Assembly: GCA_963718405.1 (NCBI GenBank)
Contig: CAVQYZ010000003.1
Span: 1 to 64,000 of the forward strand
Reading direction: 5' to 3'
DNA from: Bog-756 sp963718405
Lineage (GTDB): Bacteria > Actinomycetota > Acidimicrobiia > Acidimicrobiales > RAAP-2
Length of the DNA stretch: 64,000 bases
The notes under the pieces are model-generated. The model was not told the origin of the DNA. It did not search any database and saw only the letters and a list, made by a program, of their open reading frames with translations. Of this stretch, positions 6,696-14,826 are shown one piece after another; position 1 is the stretch's first letter, and each line of letters opens with the position of its first letter. The position numbers and the translations under genes are program-made.

Positions 6696-7865
6696 TCAGC
6701 CTGCCCTTGACCCACCCACGGCGATGACCACGGCCGATGGCTGGTTTCCGACGTGCGGCTTGGCGATCACCTTGCCGGTGGCCAGGTCCATATGGATCAG
6801 TTCCCGTTGGCGCCGCACACCCAACGGTCGTGCCCCCCGGCGCCACGGCCAGTGCTTCGGCGGTCGTTCCGACGTTGATGGCCGTCCGGGCGTCAGGGTG
6901 GCGACGTTGAACGGCGTCACACTGTCTCCGCCGCTGATGTAGGCCACGCCGGATCCGGGCGCAGCGGCGATGCCGGTGGGGTTGCCGCCCACACCCATCG
7001 CCGCTCCCGGCGCCATGGACGACAGGTTCACCGGCGTCACCGAGGTCGGTCTGGAAGTCCGCCACCAACGCGGTCGTGGCGGTGGGGGCGATGAAGACGG
7101 CTGACGGCTTCGGCGCCGACCGGGACGGGCGACCTACGGCGAGGGACGGAAGGGTGACGGGGGACACGTGCCGTCCTCGTAGTTAGCGACCAGGGCGAGA
7201 GTCCCCTTGGGTGACACCGTTATCGCCACGGGTTGCCGGCCGACCGCGATGTGCTGCCCCGGCCGCAGGGACGGCAGCGCCAGCGGGGTGACCGAGTTGT
7301 CCCCGAAGTTGGCCACCAGCGCCATGGTGCCCCCGGGGGTGACGGCCACGGCGTCGGGCTCGAGCCCCACGGTGGCCTTGTTCACGACCTTCCCCGATGC
7401 CACGTCGATCTCCGAGATGGTGTCGACACCCTTGTTGACCACCAGGACGTCTTTGCCGTCGGGGGTTACCGCCAAAGCCGCCGGCAGCGTTCCGGTGATG
7501 ATCCCCGGCTGCACCCGGTAGTTGACCGTGTCCACCACGGCCACCGTGTCGCCGGGGTTGGCCACACTGGCCCCGGTGGCCACGTAGGCAGTCGGCGTGG
7601 TCGGCGTGGCGGCGGCCGATCTGGAAGCACACCCGCCCAGCAAGCAGGCAGCCAGGCAAAGAATGCCGGCCGCCGCTGCGGCCGCAGTCGGTCTCTGGCG
7701 GAGGTCGGATCGCCATCCGACCGGGCCAGCCAGCCTGCCGGTCAACGCTCTGAGCCCGGGACGGCCGGATCCGGTGCCCCGGGCGGACGGATCTCCCTGG
7801 CCAGACCGATCATCGGGCGATTGTAGGTGCCACGAACGGGTCGACCCGCTCACCAGTGCCATCAC
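6696..7865 (-). pseudogene. YncE-like beta-propeller repeat lipoprotein, multiply frameshifted
   Basis: The first part (from about 7865) carries a hydrophobic segment ending in the lipobox LLGGC, then propeller repeats such as GDTVAVVDTVNYRV, LPAALAVTPDGKDVLVVN, PDAVAVTPGGTMALVANFGDN and QPVAITVSPKGTLALVANY. The repeats then continue through other frames: SPVTLPSLAVG, SAVFIAPTATTALVADF; then TPVNLSSMAPGAAMGVGGNP; then TAINVGTTAEALAVAPGG; and finally LIHMDLATGKVIAKPHVGNQ to the stop at 6696. Four shifts are needed, near 7165, 7045, 6885 and 6820. Intact relatives are exported seven-bladed propellers of unclear role. The true start is uncertain because about 60 residues precede the signal peptide in the longest reading. 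Confidence 0.65.
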
Positions 7866-7903
7866 CCACGAGGAGCAGCCGCTCGACCGGTACGATCCCC
7901 CTC

Positions 7904-8433
7904 ATGGACAGTTGGAACACCACGGACACTGAGCACCTGGCGGACACCGGGCCGGGAGAGGGCCGGTCACCGGGGCTGCCACCGGAGGACGCAGGGTACG
8001 ACGTCACGGACGAGGTCCAGGTGGTCGTGGTGGAGGCGTCCGAAGTGGATGACGAGGTCGAGGTCGACGTCTACGACGTCACGGGCTTCATCGAAGAGGT
8101 TGATGTCGTAGAACAGGCGGATCTGGTGGACGCCGAGGTGGAGACGCCCGTCCACGAGGACCAAGGTGGCCACCAACCCACGGTCGGCACGGCACCGGCC
8201 ACGCATCTGCGGCACCAACCGGGCCGGACGGGACGACCACCCCGGAGGCCTCCATCGATGAGGTTGAGGCCGTCCTCGACCAGGTGGACGAGGCCCTGGC
8301 CCGCTTGGACGACGGTACCTACGGTCGCTGCGTCCGCTGTGGCCAAACCATCGAGGATGACCGTCTGGCCGAGGACCCGACGGGTCAGCGTTGCGGCGAG
8401 TGCGTCGAGCTGGTGCTGAGCGGGGTCGACTGA
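7904..8433 (+). CDS. DksA/TraR-type zinc-finger protein with acidic N-terminus (one frameshift)
   Basis: ATG 7904 starts a very acidic region (DVTDEVQVVVVEASEVDDE, FIEEVDVVEQADLVD) of about 90 residues and then a Pro/Ala/Thr linker. Near 8204 one base appears to be missing; the next frame gives ASAAPTGPDGTTTPEASIDE, VEAVLDQVDEALARLDDG, then a zinc finger GRCVRCGQTIEDD followed by QRCGECVEL, ending at 8431-8433. The four cysteines (C-x2-C, C-x2-C) and the preceding coiled helix match DksA/TraR zinc-finger proteins. Classical DksA acts on RNA polymerase with ppGpp; many actinobacterial members are short and uncharacterised. The acidic extension is unusual. The shift lies in a low-complexity linker, so the gene is probably intact in reality. 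Confidence 0.7.
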
Positions 8434-8461
8434 CAGGTCCGCATGCGGGCCCCTTGAGGCG

Positions 8462-8956
8462 TTACTGGGTCAACCACCGTTCCCAACGAGCCGGTACCCC
8501 GAGGTAGACCCCGTTGGGCTCGGTGTCCGAGGTGACGATCGAGCCGGCTCCGATGACGCAGCCCGGAGCGATGGTCACCCCGGGGAGGACCACGACCCTG
8601 GCCCCGATCCAGCACCCGTCACCCACCACGACCGGCGCTGAGGTGTCCTCACCGGCACGCCGCTCAGCTGGGCCGATGGCGTGGTCCACCCCGACCAGCA
8701 CCACCCCGACGCCGACGTTGACCTCGTCGCCGATGGTCACGCTGGCCGAACCGGGGTCGAACACGCACGAGGAGTTGATGAAGCAGCGGGCTCCGATGGT
8801 CACGGCGCTGCTCACGAACTCCGACCCTGGCCTGATGCGCGTCCCGGAGCCGACCCGGATTCCGCCAGCTCTCAGGACCGCAGCACGGTAGGGCTCCGAG
8901 AGCCAGGGCGAGGGGGCCACGGCGCGCACCAGGAGCCGCCTCCATGTGTCGCTCAT
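8462..8956 (-). CDS. Hexapeptide-repeat acyltransferase
   Basis: About 164 residues. After a short helical N-terminus (WRRLLVRAVAPSPWLSEPYR) the protein is built of left-handed parallel beta-helix repeats: IRVGSGTRIRPGSEFVSS, VTIGARCFINSSCVFD, ASVTIGDEVNVGVGVVLVG, then the substrate/catalytic segment VDHAIGP with the family histidine, and VVVGDGCWIGARVVVLPGVTIAPGC, VIGAGSIVTSDTE. This matches maltose/galactoside O-acetyltransferase-like (WbbJ) enzymes, which move an acetyl group from acetyl-CoA to sugars or other hydroxyls. GTG 8962 is an alternative start two codons upstream. It is convergent with the dksA-like gene; no sugar cluster is adjacent to suggest a substrate. Confidence 0.85.
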   Translation of the reverse strand: MSDTWRRLLVRAVAPSPWLSEPYRAAVLRAGGIRVGSGTRIRPGSEFVSSAVTIGARCFINSSCVFDPGSASVTIGDEVNVGVGVVLVGVDHAIGPAERRAGEDTSAPVVVGDGCWIGARVVVLPGVTIAPGCVIGAGSIVTSDTEPNGVYLGVPARWERWLTQ

Positions 8957-9082
8957 GAGCACTGGAGCACATGTTAGGCACGGACCCCGCGGAGATCGGT
9001 GACTGATCCGCTCAGTCGGGCAGGCCGGCGATCCCTACAACCGACGGCCTGCCTGACTGGTCAAAACGCCGCTCAGAAGGCC

Positions 9083-9502
9083 TTAAGCCTTCTTGGTCTC
9101 CCAGAAGATCTTGTCGATCTCGGCGATCTGGGACAGCAGATCGTCGGCTACCGCCACATCGGTGCTCTTTTTGGTGTCACCGGCCTTTTTGGTGGCCTTC
9201 CAGAACAGGTCGTGCAGCTGCGGGTACTTCTCGAGGTGCTCGGGCTTGAAGTAGTCGGTCCACAGCACCCACAGGTGGTGCTTGACCAGGTCGGCCCGCT
9301 CTTCTTTGATGATGAGGGCCCGGGTCTTGAAGGCCTCGTCGTCAGAGGCGTTGTACTTCTCGATGGTTCCCTTGACCGACTCGGCCTCGATGCGGGCCTG
9401 AGCCGGGTCGTAGACACCACAGGGCAGGTCGCAGTGAGCGTGTACGACCCCGGGTGCGGACACACGGTCCAGGGCGGCCAGCAGGTGGTCTGCAATGCGC
9501 AT
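9083..9502 (-). CDS. sodN: Nickel superoxide dismutase precursor
   Basis: A 139-residue precursor from ATG 9502, with AAGGAG seven bases upstream. Residues 1-22 form the propeptide (MRIADHLLAALDRV...HA). Cleavage before His23 exposes HCDLPCGVYD, the nickel hook whose His1, Cys2 and Cys6 ligate nickel. The rest is the four-helix bundle of the SodN family (KHHLWVLWTDYFKPEHLEK, LHDLFWKATKKAGDTKKS), giving a mature chain of about 117 residues, the normal size. It converts superoxide to oxygen and hydrogen peroxide in the cytoplasm. The divergent gene sodX encodes the protease that removes the propeptide. An earlier in-frame ATG at 9577 lacks a comparable ribosome-binding site. Confidence 0.97.
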   Translation of the reverse strand: MRIADHLLAALDRVSAPGVVHAHCDLPCGVYDPAQARIEAESVKGTIEKYNASDDEAFKTRALIIKEERADLVKHHLWVLWTDYFKPEHLEKYPQLHDLFWKATKKAGDTKKSTDVAVADDLLSQIAEIDKIFWETKKA

Positions 9503-9582
9503 TGACGGGACTCCTTTTTTCGGTGGGTCAGGGGGGACTTCTGGGACAGACTTGATCATGCTGTCGTCCGCGCTCACCTTAC

Positions 9583-9608
9583 CCAGGTTCAGAAGGCGGC
9601 GAACCTGG
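9583..9608. promoter_or_regulatory. Inverted repeat between sodN and sodX
   Basis: CCAGGTTC at 9583-9590 and GAACCTGG at 9601-9608 form a perfect 8-bp inverted repeat with a 10-bp spacer in the divergent sodN-sodX intergenic region. It could be an operator for a dimeric regulator. It does not match the Streptomyces Nur box as I know it. Confidence 0.45.
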
Positions 9609-9652
9609 TGGCACCGGTGGTCGCCCAGGTCCCGCCCCTACAAAGGGTGGTA

Positions 9653-10090
9653 ATGCCATCGGGTCGGGCCCTGTTGCGATCGGCTCTGGCCGTGGCGTCC
9701 ACCGCGGTGGTGGCCCAGGGGTTGCGGCGCGCCGTCCGCCGGGTCGAAGTGGTCGGCTCGTCCATGGAGCCGGCCCTGTCGGCCGGGGACCGGCTGGTGG
9801 TGGTCAGCCTGCCGTGGGGGCCTCAGCCCTGGCCCCGACCGGGGACGGTGGTGGCCGTACGGGACCCCCGACATCCCGAGCGCATCCTCATCAAGAGGGT
9901 GGCTACCGTCAACCACGGCCAGGGCACCATCGAGGTGTCCGGTGACCATCCCGCCGCCAGCACCGACAGCCGCACCTTCGGCCCCCTTCCCCGGTCCTCC
10001 ATGGTGGGACGGGCCGTCTACCGATACGCGCCCGTCGGACGCAGCGGCCTTGGGCCATGGTGGGGGAGTACCATCGTCCGTGATGCCTAG
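9653..10090 (+). CDS. sodX: Nickel-type superoxide dismutase maturation protease (S26 signal-peptidase-like)
   Basis: A 145-residue S26-family serine protease. ATG 9653 has AAAGGG six bases upstream and is preferred to GTG 9608. Residues 8-24 form a moderately hydrophobic segment, followed by VEVVGSSMEPALSAGDRLVV with the catalytic Ser37 just before Met, and RILIKRVATV with the general-base lysine; the closing part GDHPAASTDSRTFGPLP is also typical of signal peptidase I. A single S26 peptidase divergent from sodN is the recognised SodX arrangement, and it is expected to cut the SodN propeptide before the HCDLPCG hook. Its last eight bases overlap the RsiG-like gene, so it probably leads a small operon. 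Confidence 0.9.
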   Translation: MPSGRALLRSALAVASTAVVAQGLRRAVRRVEVVGSSMEPALSAGDRLVVVSLPWGPQPWPRPGTVVAVRDPRHPERILIKRVATVNHGQGTIEVSGDHPAASTDSRTFGPLPRSSMVGRAVYRYAPVGRSGLGPWWGSTIVRDA

Positions 10091-10625
10091 CCTCCGAGAA
10101 GACCTCGACCGCATACTGACCAGCCCGTACCTCGACGGCATCGACGACAGGTCCTTGGAGGAGATCCGGGCCATGCGCACCGAGTGCCAGCAGGCCGAGG
10201 TCGGGCTCTCCTACCTGCGCCGCCTGGTCCAGGGCCGGCTCGATATCGTCCACGCCTACCTCGACCACTACGGCTCCGACGGCTCCCTCGATCTGTCGGC
10301 CCTGGTCGAGGACCTGCCCGGGATCCTCTCGGCCGGACCGGGCCGGCCGTCGGGGCCCGAACACCTTCCCATGCTGTGGGCTCCCGACACCGAGGCATCG
10401 GATCTCACCACCGATCTGGACGCCGTGCTGGGGGTCGACGAGATCGGCGACCTGGCCGACATGGAGCCCGCCGAGCTGCGGGAGCTGGCCGGCCGGCTGG
10501 AGGCCCTGGAGAACCGGGTGTCGCTCGACCGACGCGCCCTGCACCTGCGCATCGACACCCTCCAGGCCGAGCTGGTGGCCCGGCACAAGTCCGGACGCGC
10601 ATCGGTGGACGGCCTCCTGACGTGA
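10083..10625 (+). CDS. RsiG-like c-di-GMP-binding protein
   Basis: A 180-residue, mostly helical protein from ATG 10083. Residues 39-54 (E39, S43, R46, Q50, D54) match exactly the E-x3-S-x2-R-x3-Q-x3-D motif by which RsiG binds cyclic di-GMP. A second helix has E143, S147, R150, H154, D158, the same spacing with His in place of Gln. The end HLRIDTLQAELVARHKSG is characteristic of the RsiG family. In Streptomyces, RsiG with c-di-GMP holds the sporulation sigma factor WhiG; no whiG gene is visible here, and the next gene, overlapping by GTGA, is an XRE regulator. An anti-sigma or anti-regulator role dependent on c-di-GMP is a reasonable inference; the partner is unknown. Confidence 0.85.
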   Translation: MPSLREDLDRILTSPYLDGIDDRSLEEIRAMRTECQQAEVGLSYLRRLVQGRLDIVHAYLDHYGSDGSLDLSALVEDLPGILSAGPGRPSGPEHLPMLWAPDTEASDLTTDLDAVLGVDEIGDLADMEPAELRELAGRLEALENRVSLDRRALHLRIDTLQAELVARHKSGRASVDGLLT

Positions 10626-11146
10626 AGGAGCCGATGAGGGCCGAGGGCACCCAGTTCGTCAAAGAGCTGCCCGAACGCTTCAACGAGCTCGGATCATTCA
10701 TCCGCGAGCAGCGCAGCTCGGCCCGGCTCTCCCTACGCCGGCTCTCCGAACTGGCCGGCATCTCCAACCCCTACCTCAGCCAGATCGAGCGGGGCCTGCG
10801 CCGGCCCTCGGCGGAGATCCTCCAGCAGATCGCCAAGGCTCTGCGCATCTCGGCCGAGACCCTCTACGTCCAGGCCGGGATCCTCGACCGGCCCGACGGT
10901 GACACCGACCTGTCCCGCCACATCTTCGCCGACCACCATCTGACCGAAGAGCAGCGCCAGGCCATGATGCGGATCTACCTCTCGTTCCGGCACGAGAACG
11001 AGGATCAGGCCGAGGGCCAGCGGGTGTCGACCCCCGCCGACCAGGAAGAGGACGGGCCCGCCGACGAGGTGACCTCCTCCAACGGCCCCTCCTCCGGCAC
11101 CCCGGCCGGCTCGGGCCGGAGCGGCTCCACCGCGGCAGTCGGCTGA
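10622..11146 (+). CDS. XRE-family helix-turn-helix regulator
   Basis: A 174-residue protein starting at GTG 10622 inside a GTGA overlap with the RsiG-like gene; ATG 10634 is an alternative but sits only three bases after AAGGAG. The XRE (Cro/CI) DNA-binding domain is clear: LGSFIREQRSSARLSLRRLS, ELAGISNPYLSQIERGLRRP (helices 2-3) and SAEILQQIAKALRISAETL. A middle helical part (LTEEQRQAMMRIYLSFR) precedes a polar, probably disordered tail rich in Glu, Ser, Gly and Pro. It ends 29 bases before mshA. The tight coupling with an RsiG-like protein suggests that the two act together. Confidence 0.88.
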   Translation: MKEPMRAEGTQFVKELPERFNELGSFIREQRSSARLSLRRLSELAGISNPYLSQIERGLRRPSAEILQQIAKALRISAETLYVQAGILDRPDGDTDLSRHIFADHHLTEEQRQAMMRIYLSFRHENEDQAEGQRVSTPADQEEDGPADEVTSSNGPSSGTPAGSGRSGSTAAVG

Positions 11147-11175
11147 ACCAGTCGTCCCGATAGGCTCATCGGCGC

Positions 11176-12438
11176 ATGAGGCGCCTAGCTGTTCTTTCGT
11201 TGCACACGTCCCCCCTGGCTCAGCCGGGCACCGGCGACGGGGGCGGGATGAACGTCTACGTGCGCGAGCTCTCCTCGGCTCTGGCCCGGGTCGGCGTGGA
11301 GTGCGACGTGTTCACCAGGGCCTGGGCCGATGATCTGCCCACCACCGTCAACATCGAACCCGGCTTCCGGGTGCACCACGTGTCGGCCGGCCCCCCCATC
11401 CCCATGGCCAAAGAGGCCCTGCCCGGGGTGGTCGAGGAGTTCGCCGACGGGGTGCTGAAGGCCATGAGGACCCCGGTCGGATTCGGCACCGACGAGGACC
11501 TGCCCTTCGACGCCGTCCACGCCAACTACTGGCTGAGTGGCGTGGCCGGGCACCTGATCAAGCACCAGATGAACCTGCCGTTGGTCTCCACCTTCCACAC
11601 CCTGGACCGGGTCAAGGCCGAGGCCAGCCCCGAAGAGGTCGAGGCCGGCGACCCCCACCGCCGGGCTGAGGCCGAAGCCGCCATCATCCGGTGCTCCGAC
11701 ACCGTGCTGGCCTCGTGCTCGGTGGAAGCGGCCCAGATCACCGACCTCTACCACGCCGATCCCTCCCGGATCCGGATCGTGGCCCCCGGCGTCGACCACG
11801 CCTTCTTCGCCCCGGGCGACCGGGCCCAGGCCCGACGGGCCCTGTCCCTGTCCGAACCGGGTCCCCTGCTCCTCTTCGTGGGCCGGATCCAGCCCCTCAA
11901 GGGGGTGTCGGTGGCCATCCGCACCCTGGATCACCTGAGGGCCGACCATCCCGACGCCCGGCTGGTGGTGGTGGGCGGCCCGAGCGGCCCGCAGGGCGAG
12001 GCCGAGTTGGACCGGCTGGCGGACCTGGTGGAGCGGTCCGGGCTCGAGGACCGGGTGCTGTTCGTGCCTCCCCAACCCCACGAGCTGCTCTCCACCTACT
12101 ACCGGGCCGCCGACGTCTGCCTGGTCCCCAGCCGCTCGGAGTCCTTCGGCCTGGTGGCGCTGGAGGCGGCGGCCTGCGGGACCCCGGTGGTGGCCTCGGA
12201 CGTGGGTGGACTCCGGAGCCTCATCGACCATGGTCGGACCGGCTACCTGGTGGAAGACCCCGCCCCCGAGGCCTTCGCCGCCTGGGTGCGCCAGATCCTG
12301 GCCGAGCCCCTGTTGGCCGAGCGGTTGGCCACCGGGGCGGTCATCCGGGCCCAGCGGTACACCTGGGCGCGGGCCGCCCATCTGCTGCGGGACATCTACG
12401 CCGACCTGACCGCCGGTCGCCTGGTCGAGTGCTCGTGA
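11176..12438 (+). CDS. mshA: D-inositol-3-phosphate N-acetylglucosaminyltransferase (mycothiol synthesis)
   Basis: A 420-residue GT4-family glycosyltransferase of normal MshA length. The N-terminal Rossmann domain has the family loop GTGDGGGMNVYVREL and the acceptor-site segments VHANYWLSG and VSTFHTLDRVKA. The C-terminal domain has PGVDHAFFAPG, LLLFVGRIQPLKG and the nucleotide-sugar motif SRSESFGLVALEAAACGTPV (E-x7-E). It joins GlcNAc from UDP-GlcNAc to inositol 3-phosphate, the first step of mycothiol synthesis, in the cytoplasm. The YbjN-like gene starts 13 bases after it, a pairing often seen in actinobacteria. No other msh gene lies in the window. Related GT4 enzymes act on other acceptors, but the GDGGGMNVY loop favours MshA. 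Confidence 0.88.
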   Translation: MRRLAVLSLHTSPLAQPGTGDGGGMNVYVRELSSALARVGVECDVFTRAWADDLPTTVNIEPGFRVHHVSAGPPIPMAKEALPGVVEEFADGVLKAMRTPVGFGTDEDLPFDAVHANYWLSGVAGHLIKHQMNLPLVSTFHTLDRVKAEASPEEVEAGDPHRRAEAEAAIIRCSDTVLASCSVEAAQITDLYHADPSRIRIVAPGVDHAFFAPGDRAQARRALSLSEPGPLLLFVGRIQPLKGVSVAIRTLDHLRADHPDARLVVVGGPSGPQGEAELDRLADLVERSGLEDRVLFVPPQPHELLSTYYRAADVCLVPSRSESFGLVALEAAACGTPVVASDVGGLRSLIDHGRTGYLVEDPAPEAFAAWVRQILAEPLLAERLATGAVIRAQRYTWARAAHLLRDIYADLTAGRLVECS

Positions 12439-12451
12439 CCGATCGGCGGCC

Positions 12452-12970
12452 ATGACCGACCGGTGGAGCGGCCTGCTCACGCCGGACGAACGTCAGGCGG
12501 TGTGCGACGTGATCGACGGATGGGCCGAGCGTGAGCTGGTTGCCGGCGAGGCCGTGGTGGCCGTCGACCGCCAGCCCGGGGGTGACCCGGTCACCGGTGC
12601 CCCCCGCTGGTACCTGCGCTTGCGTGGGGACGAGAAGGAGTTCGTGACGGTCTGGCTGACCCTGCGCCAGCGCACCCTGCACCACGAGACCCAGTTCATG
12701 CCGGGGCCCGAGACCAACGTCGAAGCCACCTGGGAGTACCTGCTCAAAAAGAACGCCGAGCTGCTCGGGATGAGCTTCGCCCTGGGGCCCGAGGAGGCGG
12801 TCTACCTGGTCGGTCGGGTGCCGGCCGAGCGGATCGACGACGAGGAGTTGGACCGGATCATGGGGGCCTCGCTGGCCTACACCGACGAGTGTTTCCCGAC
12901 GGCCATGTCCCTCGGCTACGAGGGTCGGTACCGGCGTCGACCCCCGTCGGCCCGTATCGCCACCGCCTGA
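12452..12970 (+). CDS. YbjN-domain protein
   Basis: A 172-residue protein with the YbjN / type III secretion-chaperone-like fold: an N-terminal helix, PRWYLRLRGDEKEFVTVWLTLRQRTLHHETQFM in the central sheet, VEATWEYLLKKNAELLGMSF, then a second half LGPEEAVYLVGRVPAERIDDEELDRIMG. YbjN proteins have no established activity; in enterobacteria they affect motility and stress responses, and in actinobacteria one usually follows mshA. It lies 13 bases downstream of mshA and is most likely co-transcribed with it. A role in assisting folding or stability of a partner protein is inference from the fold. Confidence 0.8.
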   Translation: MTDRWSGLLTPDERQAVCDVIDGWAERELVAGEAVVAVDRQPGGDPVTGAPRWYLRLRGDEKEFVTVWLTLRQRTLHHETQFMPGPETNVEATWEYLLKKNAELLGMSFALGPEEAVYLVGRVPAERIDDEELDRIMGASLAYTDECFPTAMSLGYEGRYRRRPPSARIATA

Positions 12971-13028
12971 TCGGAAACACCCCACGGCCTTCCGGTCGGC
13001 GAGCGGCCCGCTGGTAGCGTCTCCCGGC

Positions 13029-13820
13029 ATGGCACCAAAGTTGCTGGTCGTAGGGGGTGGGAAGATGGGTTCCGCCCTGTTGGCCGGCCTGATCGCCGGT
13101 GGGTGGTCACCGGTCGGCGAGCTGGCGGTGAGCGACCCGGACCCGTCCCGGCGCCAGTTCCTCTCCGAAGCCCACCCCGGCCTGGCCGTATGGGAAGGGC
13201 CCGGTGCCGCCGACGGCGCCCTGCTGGCCGTCAAGCCCGATGTGGCCGAGGGGGTCATGCGCACCCTGGCGGCTTCGGGGATCACCCGGGTGCTGTCCAT
13301 CGTGGCCGGGCTGTCGACGGCCCGGTTGGAGGCCGCCTTCGGCCCCGGCGGAGTGGTGGTGAGGGCCATGCCCAACACCCCGTCCCTGGTCGGGAGCGGT
13401 ACGGCGGCCATCTCGGGGGGAAGTGCGGCCACCTCGGCCGACCTCGAGTGGGCCGAGGGGATCCTCGGGGCGGTGGGCACCGTGATCCGAGTCCCCGAGC
13501 GCCAACTCGACGCCGTCACAGCCGTGTCGGGTTCGGGTCCGGCCTACGTCTTTCTGGTGGCCGAGGCCATGATCGAAGGAGGCGTGGCCGCCGGGTTGAC
13601 CCGCCAGGTCAGCCACGACCTGGTGGTCGGGACCATCCTGGGGTCAGCCCGGATGATGGCGGAGACGGGCGATGACCCGGGCGAGCTGCGGGCGGCCGTG
13701 ACCTCGCCGGCCGGAACCACCGCCGCGGCCCTGCGGACCCTGGAGTTCAAGGCGGTGCGTTCGGCGTTCATCGAAGCGGTGGCGGCCGCCACCGAGCGTT
13801 CCAAGCAGCTGGGGCGGTGA
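13029..13820 (+). CDS. proC: Pyrroline-5-carboxylate reductase
   Basis: A 263-residue protein of typical ProC size. The N-terminal Rossmann motif VVGGGKMGSALLAGLI binds NAD(P)H; the middle contains VVRAMPNTPSLVGSGTAAIS, and the C-terminal dimerisation domain carries the ProC signature DAVTAVSGSGPAYVFLVAEAM and AAVTSPAGTTAAALRTLE. It reduces 1-pyrroline-5-carboxylate to proline, the last step of proline synthesis. Its stop overlaps the start of the SAM-hydrolase gene (GTGA at 13817-13820), indicating translational coupling. No other proline genes are near. Confidence 0.95.
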   Translation: MAPKLLVVGGGKMGSALLAGLIAGGWSPVGELAVSDPDPSRRQFLSEAHPGLAVWEGPGAADGALLAVKPDVAEGVMRTLAASGITRVLSIVAGLSTARLEAAFGPGGVVVRAMPNTPSLVGSGTAAISGGSAATSADLEWAEGILGAVGTVIRVPERQLDAVTAVSGSGPAYVFLVAEAMIEGGVAAGLTRQVSHDLVVGTILGSARMMAETGDDPGELRAAVTSPAGTTAAALRTLEFKAVRSAFIEAVAAATERSKQLGR

Positions 13821-14755
13821 CCGACCGGCCCCCGGTGCCGGCCATCTTCTTCCTCTCCGACTACGGCACGGCCGACGAGTTCGTGGGCGTGGTCCATGCC
13901 GTGCTCCACCGGCTGGCGCCCCCGGTGCCGGTCATCGACCTCTCCCATCAGATCCCGCCCTTCGATGTGCCGGCCGGCGCGGCCATGCTGGTGCGCACTG
14001 CTCCCTACCTGGGCCCGGGGGTGGTGCTGGCCGTGGTCGACCCCGGGGTGGGCACGTCGCGCCGGGCCGTGGCCATCGGCTGCACCCTCTCCGGTGGACA
14101 CGAACCAGAGGGAGGACCGATGGGCGGGGGTGGACCGGCCTGGTTGGTGGGGCCGGACAACGGGCTCCTGATACCGATGGCCGCGGCCTATGGCGGTGCC
14201 GACTCCGCCATCGACCTCGGCCCGTCCGGCCCGGGCCACCTGCGCGGCGGGCCTGCGGCCCGGCAAGGCGCCGGGCCGACCTTCGACGGTCGCGACGTCT
14301 TCGCCCCGGCCGCCGCGCACCTGGCCCTGGGCGGTGACCCCCGGGCGCTCGGGCCGGTCATCGACCCCGCCACCCTGGCGCCCGCACCATCGGGCCTCCC
14401 CGGCGCCGGTGACCGGGTCGAGCGAACCCCGGGGGGACCGGTGGCCCGAGTGTCGGTGGCCTCGATCGACCGGTTCGGGAACGCCCAGATCGGGCTGGGG
14501 GCCGAGGCCCTCGAGGAGCTGGGCCTGGGCCCGGGTGGGATCGTCCATCTGACGGTGGGGGTCGACGGTGAGCGCCGGCCGCTCCCGGTGCGCCGGGTGC
14601 GGGCCTTCGCCGAGCTCGACTTCGACGAGGTGGGCCTGTTGGTGGACAGCGCCGGCCGGCTGGCGCTGGCCTGTGACCGTCGTTCGGCCGCCGACCTCTA
14701 CCACCTCGAGGTGGGCACCAGGCTGGTCCTTTCCATGGCGGATCCCGGCTCGTAA
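13817..14755 (+). CDS. S-adenosylmethionine hydrolase (SAM hydroxide adenosyltransferase, DUF62 family)
   Basis: A 312-residue member of the chlorinase/fluorinase/SAM-hydrolase superfamily. It has the conserved N-terminus FFLSDYGTADEFVGVVHAVL, DLSHQIPPFDVPAGAAML, VVLAVVDPGVGTSRRAVAI and GPDNGLLIP, with the C-terminal barrel containing ASIDRFGNAQIGL, the asparagine motif that contacts SAM. In the family these enzymes split SAM to adenosine and methionine, using an Asp-Arg-His triad to activate water; halogenases of the superfamily differ by a 22-23-residue loop, and I see no reason to prefer halogenation. It starts at GTG 13817 inside the proC stop. An insertion around residues 90-110 is rich in glycine. 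Confidence 0.85.
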   Translation: MTDRPPVPAIFFLSDYGTADEFVGVVHAVLHRLAPPVPVIDLSHQIPPFDVPAGAAMLVRTAPYLGPGVVLAVVDPGVGTSRRAVAIGCTLSGGHEPEGGPMGGGGPAWLVGPDNGLLIPMAAAYGGADSAIDLGPSGPGHLRGGPAARQGAGPTFDGRDVFAPAAAHLALGGDPRALGPVIDPATLAPAPSGLPGAGDRVERTPGGPVARVSVASIDRFGNAQIGLGAEALEELGLGPGGIVHLTVGVDGERRPLPVRRVRAFAELDFDEVGLLVDSAGRLALACDRRSAADLYHLEVGTRLVLSMADPGS

Positions 14756-14826
14756 CCGACCCGGGCCGGTGGCCCGGCCCGGACCCGGCTTTCGGGCAAC
14801 GGGCCCCCGGTCCTACGATCCGGTGC

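Noticed and set aside
14761..14826. Possible terminator between the SAM-hydrolase gene and rex
   Set aside because: The gap is GC-rich with partial inverted repeats but has no T-tract, and the evidence is too weak for a call.
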